Source: an uncultured Parabacteroides sp. (GTDB lineage: Bacteria; Bacteroidota; Bacteroidia; Bacteroidales; Tannerellaceae). Taken from it: a stretch of 12,014 nucleotides of DNA. Position 1 is the first letter of the stretch; the number at the start of each line of letters is the position of its first letter. Under the pieces are notes generated by a model. That model was not told the DNA's origin, made no database searches, and saw only the letters and a list, made by a program, of their open reading frames with translations. Shown here in pieces: positions 5,674-12,014 of this stretch. The translations under genes were made by a program, and so were the position numbers. The DNA is taken from positions 1 through 12,014 of the forward strand of contig CAAGLQ010000208.1 of assembly GCA_900770835.1 (NCBI GenBank). The letters are read 5' to 3'.

Positions 5674-8325
5674 ATGAAACGTAAACAATGTATCTGGATG
5701 GGCGTATGGCTGGCTGGGTTTACATTTGCCCAGGCACAGCAAGAAGCAACTTTGCCCATGGAAAAAGCCTACAAACGGACTTATCAAATCCAAAAAGTAT
5801 CGGGACAGCGACCAACAATCGACGGTCGGTTAGATGAGGATTTCTGGGAACAGGGAACCTGGACAGCAGACTTCGTGCAAGTGCAACCTTATGAACGGCA
5901 AGCCTCTCCCTCTCCAACCCGTGCCAAACTGTTTTATGATGAACGCTATATTTATGTCGGTATCTATTGTAAAGATGCCGCTCCTGAACAGATGAATCGC
6001 TTCATCGGCAATCGAGATGACAACAGCTTGGGCGATCTGGTCAGTATCGCTTTCGATACGTATCACGATTATCGGGCTGCCCCGGAGTTTAACCTCAACT
6101 TAGGTGGTAACAAAACGGATCTAATCGTGACCGACAAACTGGAAGTCAATAAGAGTTGGAATGCCGTATGGGAAGGTCGTACCTATATCAATAAAGCAGA
6201 TTCCAGCTGGACAGCGGAGCTGCGCATTCCTTTCAGCCAGCTACGCTACAATCAATTCTCTGATGATGGTACATGGGGGTTACATATCCGACGCATCCTT
6301 CGCAGGAACAATGAAGTGCAGAACTGGAGTATGATTCCGTTGAAAAACAACGGACATGTTTTCTCGTTTGGCAATATGAGTGGTATGGATTCCTTGCCCA
6401 AACCTAAGGGGATTGAGTTCTTGCCCTATGTAATGGGCAAATATCGCCATGAGCCGAAGATTGAGGGCAGTCCCTATCAAAAAGGAAACAGTTGGAAAGG
6501 TAACGTCGGTTTCGATGCCAAGTTTGCCCTTTCCGATTTTACGCTCGACTTGACTGTCAATCCCGATTATGGCCAAGTGGAGTTGGATCCCTCAGTCATG
6601 AACCTGACCGCTTACGAAACCTTCTATGAAGAGAAACGACCCTTCTTCTTAGAGGGTAAGCATATCCTCGATTTCGCTAATGGAAGTGATATGATGTTTT
6701 ATACCCGACGTATCGGAGCCTCTCCCTCCTATTCGCCTCAAAACATTGACAACCAAACCAACTTTGCAGAGACTAAAGAGAACGTGCCTATCATTGGAGC
6801 TTTGAAACTGACAGGGACCAATAAACAGGGTGTGACCATCGGTGTGATCGAGAGCCTTACAGGTAGTTCGTCAGCCAAAGTAACCCGCAATGGTGTCGAA
6901 AACAAAGAGCAAGTAGAACCGCTGACCAACTATGCGGTCGTCCGTGTACAGAAAAACTGGAAAGGCAATACGCTTTTGGGAGGTATGGTGACATCCGTCA
7001 ATCGGGCATTAGATCAGCCTCACTTGGAGAATCTGTTGATTCGCAATGCGTTCACGGCTGGTATTGACTTCACGCAGTACTTCCATAACCGTCTCTATTA
7101 TATTGATATGAAGGGCATGCTGAGTTCACTGCATGGCAGCGAGGAAGCCGTATCTGCTTTGCAACGCAGTGCCACGCACTATTACCAACGTAGCTCTTCA
7201 CAAGATTATCTTTCTGTAGATCCAACCCGTCGCTCCTTGACCGGTACCGGTGGTTACGTGAAAGTAGGGCGCAAAGGCAATGCCAAATGGAGCTTCAGTG
7301 AGACCTTTACCTGGTCTTCACCCGGTTTTGACCTGAATGATATGGGCTACATGAAAGAGACCGATTATTTGCAAAACCTGACAGAGGTGGTTTTTAAACA
7401 CACCAACGTCTGGAAATCTTTCCGCTCAAACACCCTGACCTTCCAACAGAAGAATATCTGGAACTATGGAGGTGTTGCCACCAGCAACAATGCCTCTGCC
7501 CGCTGGCAGAGTATGTTGCTCAACCGTTTGGAATGGGACGTGAAAGAGACTTTCGGATGGAATTGGTTGGACAGCCGTTTGCTGCGTGGAGGTCCGGATG
7601 TGCGATTCGGCTCCTATTTCCTCACCTCAGCCAAGGTGAATACCGACAAGGCGAAACGGGCGATGTTCACCTTGCAGTATGAAGGTGATCACAATTTCGA
7701 GGGCAATCGGTTCAACACGCTATCTCCCATGTTGACCCTTCGTTTGGGCAACCACGTCTATTTTTCTGGTCAGTTGAACTACTCGTGGAACAACGACGAG
7801 ATGCAATATGTAACCATCCTACAAAAGAACGCTTTGATCGGGAGCCAGCCGACAGGGAATGATTACTTAATGGGCCATCTGAGCCAGAAAACCTACGGAT
7901 TGACACTTAAGTTTCAGGTGAATGTCACACCAGACATCTCGATTCAGTTTTATGGTTCCCCCTTCACCTCCATCGGCAAGTATGATAACTTCAAGCTTGC
8001 GGCTGATACCAAGTCTCATGAATTTGAGACACGCACCACACCCCTTACCGATTTAGTGCTGACTGACAACAGTTACACGGGACAAGTGGGAGACAGCCAT
8101 TACACGTTCAAGAACCCGAATTTCAGTTTCAATGAGTTCCGTTCTAACTTGGTGGTACGCTGGGAATACCTCAGAGGCTCTACACTTTACCTTGTTTGGG
8201 AACATCAGATGTCGAACAAAGATACTTGGTATCAGTCGGGTTGGGGACACAACTTGGATCGGATGTGGGGACTCCCCTCCACCAATACGCTCATGGTGAA
8301 AATGAATTATTGGTTTAACTTGTAA
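5674..8325 (+). CDS. Secreted CBM9-like/DUF5916 protein
   Basis: This 883-residue secreted protein has a signal peptide (1-21, AQA/QQ). A family-9 carbohydrate-binding-like domain follows from about 44 to 210: PTIDGRLDEDFWEQ at 47-60, then the DERYIYVGIYCKD strand and the AELRIPFSQL motif near 181-190. The remainder is a DUF5916 domain, including the hallmark YETFYEEKRPFFLEG segment. The C-terminal half has many alternating aromatic/polar stretches, and the protein ends in a strand-like NYWFNL, so an outer-membrane beta-barrel is plausible. CBM9 modules elsewhere bind ends of glycan chains. No hydrolase motif is seen, and the function of DUF5916 proteins is not established as far as I know. 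The start is the first ATG before the signal peptide, after a TAnnTTTG box. It is divergent from the M48 gene, and a PspC gene follows after 52 bases with no terminator in between. Confidence 0.88.
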   Translation: MKRKQCIWMGVWLAGFTFAQAQQEATLPMEKAYKRTYQIQKVSGQRPTIDGRLDEDFWEQGTWTADFVQVQPYERQASPSPTRAKLFYDERYIYVGIYCKDAAPEQMNRFIGNRDDNSLGDLVSIAFDTYHDYRAAPEFNLNLGGNKTDLIVTDKLEVNKSWNAVWEGRTYINKADSSWTAELRIPFSQLRYNQFSDDGTWGLHIRRILRRNNEVQNWSMIPLKNNGHVFSFGNMSGMDSLPKPKGIEFLPYVMGKYRHEPKIEGSPYQKGNSWKGNVGFDAKFALSDFTLDLTVNPDYGQVELDPSVMNLTAYETFYEEKRPFFLEGKHILDFANGSDMMFYTRRIGASPSYSPQNIDNQTNFAETKENVPIIGALKLTGTNKQGVTIGVIESLTGSSSAKVTRNGVENKEQVEPLTNYAVVRVQKNWKGNTLLGGMVTSVNRALDQPHLENLLIRNAFTAGIDFTQYFHNRLYYIDMKGMLSSLHGSEEAVSALQRSATHYYQRSSSQDYLSVDPTRRSLTGTGGYVKVGRKGNAKWSFSETFTWSSPGFDLNDMGYMKETDYLQNLTEVVFKHTNVWKSFRSNTLTFQQKNIWNYGGVATSNNASARWQSMLLNRLEWDVKETFGWNWLDSRLLRGGPDVRFGSYFLTSAKVNTDKAKRAMFTLQYEGDHNFEGNRFNTLSPMLTLRLGNHVYFSGQLNYSWNNDEMQYVTILQKNALIGSQPTGNDYLMGHLSQKTYGLTLKFQVNVTPDISIQFYGSPFTSIGKYDNFKLAADTKSHEFETRTTPLTDLVLTDNSYTGQVGDSHYTFKNPNFSFNEFRSNLVVRWEYLRGSTLYLVWEHQMSNKDTWYQSGWGHNLDRMWGLPSTNTLMVKMNYWFNL

Positions 8326-8350
8326 ATATGCAAGAGAAACCGTAACTTTG
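8320..8350 (+). promoter_or_regulatory. Promoter of the PspC-uvrB run
   Basis: A TTG at 8320-8322, then 20 bases, then TAACTTTG at 8343-8350 give the best match in this window to the full Bacteroidota promoter (-33 TTG, -7 TAnnTTTG). The -33 element overlaps the last codon and stop of the upstream CBM9/DUF5916 gene. The expected transcript start near 8354-8357 lies after the ATG at 8348, which supports translation from 8378. Confidence 0.7.
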
Positions 8351-8377
8351 TATATTCAAACTTTAAAGTATTGTATT

Positions 8378-8566
8378 ATGGCAGAAAAAAAATTGAGCCG
8401 TTCCAACAATAAGATGATTGGCGGTGTATGTGCAGGTATCGCAGAGTATTTAGGATTGGATCCGACCATCGTACGCATTGTGTGGATCTTGTTGCTGTTT
8501 TTCGCAGGCTTCGGCATTTTGCTCTACCTGATTCTGTGGATTATCATGCCTAAAGCGATCGGTTGA
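8378..8566 (+). CDS. Small PspC-domain membrane protein
   Basis: This 62-residue protein is essentially a single PspC domain. It has a basic N-terminus (KKLSRSNNKMIGG), the VCAGIAEYLGLDPTIVRIVW motif typical of the family, and one long hydrophobic segment from about 33 to 58 ending IMPKA. PspC in E. coli is an inner-membrane part of the phage-shock envelope-stress response. Stand-alone mini PspC proteins are common in Bacteroidota and their role there is not settled. The frame is open from an earlier ATG at 8348, but that codon overlaps the promoter -7 box, so the start at 8378 is chosen. It lies 13 bases upstream of uvrB and is very probably cotranscribed with it. There are no pspA/B/F neighbours. 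Confidence 0.9.
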   Translation: MAEKKLSRSNNKMIGGVCAGIAEYLGLDPTIVRIVWILLLFFAGFGILLYLILWIIMPKAIG

Positions 8567-8579
8567 TTCACGCAAAAGT

Positions 8580-10610
8580 ATGGCATTTGAGCTATCCTCT
8601 TCTTTCTGCCCTACGGGAGACCAACCAGAAGCAATCGCAGCCTTATCGGAAGGAATCAAGCAGGGCATACCTTATCAAACCCTGCTGGGTGTCACGGGAT
8701 CGGGAAAAACCTTCACGATTGCCAATGTCATTCAGCAGGTGCAGCGGCCTACGTTAATCCTAAGTCATAACAAGACCTTGGCCGCCCAACTCTACAGTGA
8801 GTTTAAAGCCTTTTTCCCAAACAACGCTGTGGAGTATTTTGTCTCTTATTATGACTACTACCAACCGGAGGCCTATCTGCCCCAGACAGACACCTACATT
8901 GAGAAAGATTTAGCGATTAACGAGGAGATAGACAAGCTACGACTACGTGCAACAGCCTCTTTGCTCTCCGGGCGAAAGGATGTGATCGTTGTCTCATCGG
9001 TCTCTTGTCTGTACGGTATGGCTGATCCAACGGCTTTCGCAGCTAAAGTAACCCATATTGAACGGGGTATGCGGATAGACAGAGACGAGTTGTTGCGCCG
9101 TTTTGTGGATGCGCTCTACATCAATAACAAATTAGACTTCAACCGAGGCTGTTTCCGGGCGAACGGTGACACCGTAGATATTTTCCCTGCCATCGAAACG
9201 TTTGAAGGATTGGCCTATCGCATTGAGTTCTGGGACGATGAGGTAGATCGTATCTCTTCGTTTGATCCTACAACTGGAGAGGAATTTGCTGAACAAGAGG
9301 AACTGAATATCTATCCCACCAATCTATTCGTCACCACTCAAGAACGTATCAACCAAGCGATCAGCCAAATCGACGTGGATTTAGGCACACAAGTTGATTA
9401 TTTGAAAGAGATTGGCAAACCGTATGAGGCCAAACGATTGTATGAACGGGTTACTTTTGATTTAGAGATGATTCGGGAATTGGGCCATTGCTCCGGCATA
9501 GAAAACTACTCCCGCTATTTTGACGGACGAGGAGCTGGCGACCGTCCTTTCTGCCTGTTGGACTACTTTCCCAAAGATTTCTTGTTAGTGGTGGACGAGA
9601 GCCACGTGACCATTCCGCAGATCCGAGCGATGTATGGAGGAGACTACGCCCGCAAAAAGAATTTGGTGGATTATGGGTTTCGCCTACCTGCTGCTATGGA
9701 TAATCGCCCCCTAACCTTCGACGAATTTGAATCAATGACACCTTTAGCGATCTATGTCAGCGCAACGCCGGCTGATTTTGAGTTGGCCAAGAGCGAAGGG
9801 ATAGTTGTTGAGCAAGTTATTCGTCCGACAGGGTTGTTAGACCCGTTGATTGAGGTACGTCCCTCTTTGAATCAGATTGATGATTTGCTGGAGGAGATTA
9901 CCCTACGATCCGAACGTGACGAGCGTGTTTTGGTGACAACTCTCACTAAACGCATGGCGGAAGAATTAACCCAATACCTAACGCGTATGGGTGTACGATG
10001 CAACTACATCCATAGTGATGTAGATACTCTGGAACGGGTGCAAATCATGGATGACTTACGAAAAGGATTATTCGATGTACTTGTGGGTGTCAATCTGTTA
10101 CGTGAAGGATTAGACTTGCCTGAAGTATCGTTAGTCGCTATCTTGGATGCCGACAAAGAGGGTTTCCTTCGCTCACACCGTTCCTTAACCCAGACCGCCG
10201 GTCGTGCAGCCCGAAACGTCAATGGCAAGGTCATTTTCTATGCCGATAAGATTACCGATAGCATGCGGCTCACCATGGAAGAGACCAATCGACGCCGAGA
10301 AAAACAAATGGCTTATAACGAGGCGCATGGTATTACACCTAAGCAAGTAATGAAAAATAGCGTCTCCCTATTGGCAGAGAAACAGCAAACAGCAGAGCCT
10401 TATGCTTATGTAGAATCAGCTTGCAGTCAAGTAGCTGATCCGATTGTACAATACATGACCAAGGCTCAGTTAGAGAAAACTATTGAACGTACCCGTAAAC
10501 AGATGACAGAGGCAGCCAAGAAGTTAGAATTTATCGAGGCAGCCCAATACCGAGACGAATTGATCAAACTGGAAGATTTATTAAAAAACAAACAAATTGA
10601 ATCGAAATGA
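8580..10610 (+). CDS. uvrB: Excinuclease ABC subunit UvrB
   Basis: UvrB is the damage-verifying helicase-like subunit of bacterial nucleotide excision repair. It receives damaged DNA from UvrA and recruits UvrC for dual incision in the cytoplasm. The 676-residue length is normal. Visible features are Walker A GVTGSGKT (37-44), the beta-hairpin region YYDYYQPEAYLPQTDTYIEKD (about 90-110) that clamps a DNA strand, Walker B-type VVDESH (337-342), YVSATP (392-397), helicase motif VI QTAGRAAR (538-545), and a C-terminal UVR domain (about 630-665) that contacts UvrC. The ATG at 8580 begins the typical FELSSSFCPTGDQPEAI N-terminus. No SOS-box-like site or separate promoter is seen in the 13-base gap after pspC, so expression likely comes from the promoter before pspC. 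Its stop overlaps the next gene's start. Confidence 0.98.
   Translation: MAFELSSSFCPTGDQPEAIAALSEGIKQGIPYQTLLGVTGSGKTFTIANVIQQVQRPTLILSHNKTLAAQLYSEFKAFFPNNAVEYFVSYYDYYQPEAYLPQTDTYIEKDLAINEEIDKLRLRATASLLSGRKDVIVVSSVSCLYGMADPTAFAAKVTHIERGMRIDRDELLRRFVDALYINNKLDFNRGCFRANGDTVDIFPAIETFEGLAYRIEFWDDEVDRISSFDPTTGEEFAEQEELNIYPTNLFVTTQERINQAISQIDVDLGTQVDYLKEIGKPYEAKRLYERVTFDLEMIRELGHCSGIENYSRYFDGRGAGDRPFCLLDYFPKDFLLVVDESHVTIPQIRAMYGGDYARKKNLVDYGFRLPAAMDNRPLTFDEFESMTPLAIYVSATPADFELAKSEGIVVEQVIRPTGLLDPLIEVRPSLNQIDDLLEEITLRSERDERVLVTTLTKRMAEELTQYLTRMGVRCNYIHSDVDTLERVQIMDDLRKGLFDVLVGVNLLREGLDLPEVSLVAILDADKEGFLRSHRSLTQTAGRAARNVNGKVIFYADKITDSMRLTMEETNRRREKQMAYNEAHGITPKQVMKNSVSLLAEKQQTAEPYAYVESACSQVADPIVQYMTKAQLEKTIERTRKQMTEAAKKLEFIEAAQYRDELIKLEDLLKNKQIESK
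10607..10610 (+). promoter_or_regulatory. ATGA stop-start overlap, uvrB to amidase
   Basis: The last A of the final uvrB Lys codon and the TGA stop form ATGA with the ATG of the next gene, a four-base overlap. The preceding bases are A-rich with no Shine-Dalgarno motif. This arrangement usually means translational coupling, so the amidase-like protein should be made from the same message as UvrB. Confidence 0.8.
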
Positions 10611-11467
10611 AGCAGATCGTAAAAAGGTTGAGCGTATGCCTTATACTCCTTTGGACGCTCGCTTTGAACGCCCAACAAATAGAAAGAATGGTCTATTACA
10701 CCACTGAAGACAAGGCCATCTTCCAACATTATATGGACACAATGCAGCCGAAGCGAACTCTGCCAATGAACGAGTTGATGATTCAAACAGCCCTCTTCTT
10801 CGAAGGTACGCCCTACGTAGCCTCTACCTTGGAGAAAGAGCCGGAAGGGCTGGTTATCAATCTCCGAGAATTGGACTGTACAACTTTCATGGAGACTGTA
10901 TTAGCACTTTGCCGCACCTTGAAAGGTAATCAACATACGTTCGAAGCCTATTGCGAAAACCTGCAATACCTCCGCTATCGCAACGGCACCATCACCGATT
11001 ATACCGATCGTCTGCATTACATGGCCGATTGGTTTTATGAGAATGAGCAAAAAGGTATCGTAAAAGATATAGCTAAGATCATTGGTGGTGAACCCCTTAC
11101 ACTTAACCTTTCTTTTATCTCTACCCATCCAGACAGCTATAAACAATTGAAAAGTCATCCAGAACTGGTGCAGAAAATGGAGCAGAAAGAGCGAGAGATC
11201 AATCAACGCCCTCATTATTATTTGCCCAAAGCCAATATTAATACCCTTTCCTCCGGTATACAGAATGGAGATATCCTCTGTTTTGCCACAACAGTCAATG
11301 GATTGGATGTAACCCATGTTGCTTTAGCCTATTGGCAAGCGAGCAAATTGCGCTTCATCCACGCTTCCATGTCAGCCATGAAAGTAATCGTACAAAATGG
11401 TTCATTGCAAGACTACGCTAACAACATCAAAAGTTGCAAGGGGTTACTAATAGCCCGTCCTCTATAA
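10607..11467 (+). CDS. DUF1460 amidase-like cell-wall hydrolase
   Basis: This 286-residue exported protein belongs to the DUF1460 family, which has an NlpC/P60-like papain fold. Characterised members from Bacteroides have been described as N-acetylmuramoyl-L-alanine amidases. An N-terminal signal peptide covers residues 1-22 (LNA/QQ), which would place it in the periplasm acting on peptidoglycan or its fragments. The probable nucleophile is Cys91 in the LDCTTFMETVLAL motif. The probable catalytic His is His237 in DVTHVALAY, and His252 in FIHAS is another conserved-looking site. GDILCF (221-226) is the typical strand before the His region. The ATG overlaps the uvrB stop. It is the last gene of the run before a regulatory gap. 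The exact bond cut cannot be fixed from sequence. Confidence 0.88.
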   Translation: MKQIVKRLSVCLILLWTLALNAQQIERMVYYTTEDKAIFQHYMDTMQPKRTLPMNELMIQTALFFEGTPYVASTLEKEPEGLVINLRELDCTTFMETVLALCRTLKGNQHTFEAYCENLQYLRYRNGTITDYTDRLHYMADWFYENEQKGIVKDIAKIIGGEPLTLNLSFISTHPDSYKQLKSHPELVQKMEQKEREINQRPHYYLPKANINTLSSGIQNGDILCFATTVNGLDVTHVALAYWQASKLRFIHASMSAMKVIVQNGSLQDYANNIKSCKGLLIARPL

Positions 11468-11470
11468 ATA

Positions 11471-11482
11471 AAATGGCCATTT
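11471..11482. repeat. 12-bp perfect palindrome AAATGGCCATTT
   Basis: A perfect 12-base palindrome lies four bases after the amidase-like stop codon. It has no loop and no T-run directly after it, so it is not a standard terminator hairpin. It may be a protein-binding site or chance. Confidence 0.4.
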
Positions 11483-11488
11483 AGGCTT

Positions 11489-11496
11489 TACTTTTG
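11489..11496 (+). promoter_or_regulatory. Possible upstream -7 box for the regulator
   Basis: TACTTTTG matches TAnnTTTG, but no -33 TTG is seen at the expected distance. If used, the transcript would start near 11500 and carry the inverted repeat at 11523-11556 in its leader. It is weaker than the box at 11560. Confidence 0.3.
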
Positions 11497-11522
11497 TATG
11501 TTTTGCGCAAACAAAGCTAATT

Positions 11523-11556
11523 TTTTCTCAGATTGCATGATGTATAACTGAGAAAA
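11523..11556. repeat. 9-bp inverted repeat at the regulator promoter
   Basis: TTTTCTCAG (11523-11531) and CTGAGAAAA (11548-11556) are exact reverse complements separated by 16 bases. The right arm ends three bases before the TATATTTG box, so the dyad covers the -33 and spacer region of the likely promoter. That is the position of a repressor or autoregulatory operator. It does not resemble the classical Crp (TGTGA-N6-TCACA) or Fnr (TTGAT-N4-ATCAA) sites. Confidence 0.6.
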
Positions 11557-11559
11557 TTG

Positions 11560-11567
11560 TATATTTG
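11560..11567 (+). promoter_or_regulatory. Putative -7 box of the Crp/Fnr-type gene
   Basis: TATATTTG matches TAnnTTTG and predicts a leader of about 25 bases before the GTG at 11596. The nearest TTG upstream (11533-11535) is 24 bases away, longer than usual, and lies in the loop of the inverted repeat. A weak -33 next to a dyad fits a regulated promoter. Confidence 0.55.
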
Positions 11568-11595
11568 TGCTCGATAAGTATGTTATAGAGCAGTC

Positions 11596-12014
11596 GTGGT
11601 TAAGCAATCAAGAGAAGAGGTCGATTTATCGGCCAGTATATCAGAGGTATGGAGGGTTTTAACCGACAAAGAGCGGGAAATCCTTCGGAATAATTCAACG
11701 ATCCAGCACTTCAAACGTAACGAGTTGATCTACTGCATGGGCGATGAACCAAAGGAAATGATGTGCTTATTAAAAGGAAAGGTCAAAATCTCTAAAGATG
11801 GTGTGGGAGGCAGAAGCCAGATCATCCGAATGATCAAGCCTGTTCAATATTTCGGTTATCGCGCAAGCTTTGCTCAAGAGAATTATCTGACCAACGCATC
11901 CGCCTTCGAGGCTTCTACAGTCTGTATGATCCCGATGACGGTCGTGTATAACCTCTTAATGAGCAATCCCAATTTGGCTATGTTCTTCATCCGTCAGTTG
12001 TCGATTGATTTAGG
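11596..12014 (+). CDS. Crp/Fnr-family regulator, N-terminal part
   Basis: The first 139 codons are present and the window end cuts the gene, so the DNA-binding helix-turn-helix is not seen. The visible part is a cyclic-nucleotide-binding-like domain: FKRNELIYCMGDEPKEMMCLLKG (39-61) gives the usual first strands and turn, and KPVQYFGYRASF (81-92) the following ones. Aligned without gaps to E. coli CRP around FGYRASFAQENYLTN, the cAMP-contacting Glu72 and Arg82 are replaced by Tyr and Leu, so classical cAMP binding is unlikely. The four N-terminal cysteines of Fnr are also missing. GTG at 11596 is the only usable start: the frame has a TAA at 11575-11577 and no ATG between, and it follows a TAnnTTTG box by about 28 bases. 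The target is unknown. Confidence 0.85.
   Translation, partial: MVKQSREEVDLSASISEVWRVLTDKEREILRNNSTIQHFKRNELIYCMGDEPKEMMCLLKGKVKISKDGVGGRSQIIRMIKPVQYFGYRASFAQENYLTNASAFEASTVCMIPMTVVYNLLMSNPNLAMFFIRQLSIDL

Noticed and set aside
5499..5759. Upstream extension of the M48 frame, adding 87 residues
   Set aside because: The extension runs through both divergent promoters and into the DUF5916 signal peptide, while the ATG at 5498 starts a clean lipoprotein signal.
8348..8377. Longer PspC start at 8348
   Set aside because: This ATG overlaps the -7 box (8343-8350) and lies upstream of the expected transcript start. The residues it adds do not look like the family N-terminus.
10901..11317. Minus-strand 138-codon frame inside the amidase-like gene
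   Set aside because: It is antisense to a protein with clear DUF1460 motifs, has no promoter, and shows no family features.

Overview
The window looks like chromosomal DNA of a Bacteroidales bacterium, perhaps a Parabacteroides-like genus. The reasons are repeated TAnnTTTG promoter boxes (the Bacteroidota -7 element), a general lack of Shine-Dalgarno sequences before start codons, and gene families typical of the group: CBM9-like/DUF5916, DUF1460, a membrane-anchored MutS-like ATPase and a small PspC protein. The genus is a guess. I see no rRNA, tRNA, insertion sequence, CRISPR array, phage gene or defence system. This is ordinary core or near-core chromosome.

Left part (1-2766, minus strand). 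A gene-free, A+T-rich stretch carries an inverted repeat at 121-158, followed by a strong intrinsic terminator (214-254). The terminator closes an OmpP1/FadL-family outer-membrane transporter gene (281-1774). Upstream of that gene, on the same strand, is an outer-membrane phospholipase A1 (pldA-like, 1930-2766) with the His/Ser/Asn catalytic set intact. One enzyme can release fatty acids from outer-membrane phospholipids and the other belongs to a family that moves fatty acids and other hydrophobic compounds across the outer membrane, so the pair makes functional sense. The 155-base gap between them is packed with TGTGCA/TGCACA inverted repeats just upstream of the transporter's promoter.

Middle part (2767-5498). 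Divergent from pldA is a 600-residue MutS-related ATPase with N-terminal and central membrane segments (2897-4699). Its predicted -7 box ends only four bases before the ATG, which suggests a leaderless or nearly leaderless mRNA. It converges tail to tail, with a four-base gap, on a periplasmic M48 metalloprotease lipoprotein (4704-5498, minus strand).

Right part (5674-12014, plus strand). A divergent 175-base region starts a co-directional run: a large secreted CBM9-like/DUF5916 protein, a 62-residue PspC membrane protein with its own promoter, uvrB, a DUF1460 cell-wall amidase-like protein joined to uvrB by an ATGA overlap, and, after a 128-base regulatory gap with a 9-bp inverted repeat, the first 139 codons of a Crp/Fnr-family regulator cut by the window end. 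Most products act at the envelope (transport, lipid hydrolysis, proteolysis, peptidoglycan hydrolysis). uvrB (nucleotide excision repair) is the clear exception, and the MutS-like ATPase is uncertain.

No wholly new system is evident. The items most worth a second look are the pldA/fadL pair with its repeat-rich gap, the membrane MutS-like protein with a possible leaderless start, the uvrB-amidase coupling, and the dyad at the promoter of the Crp/Fnr-type gene.
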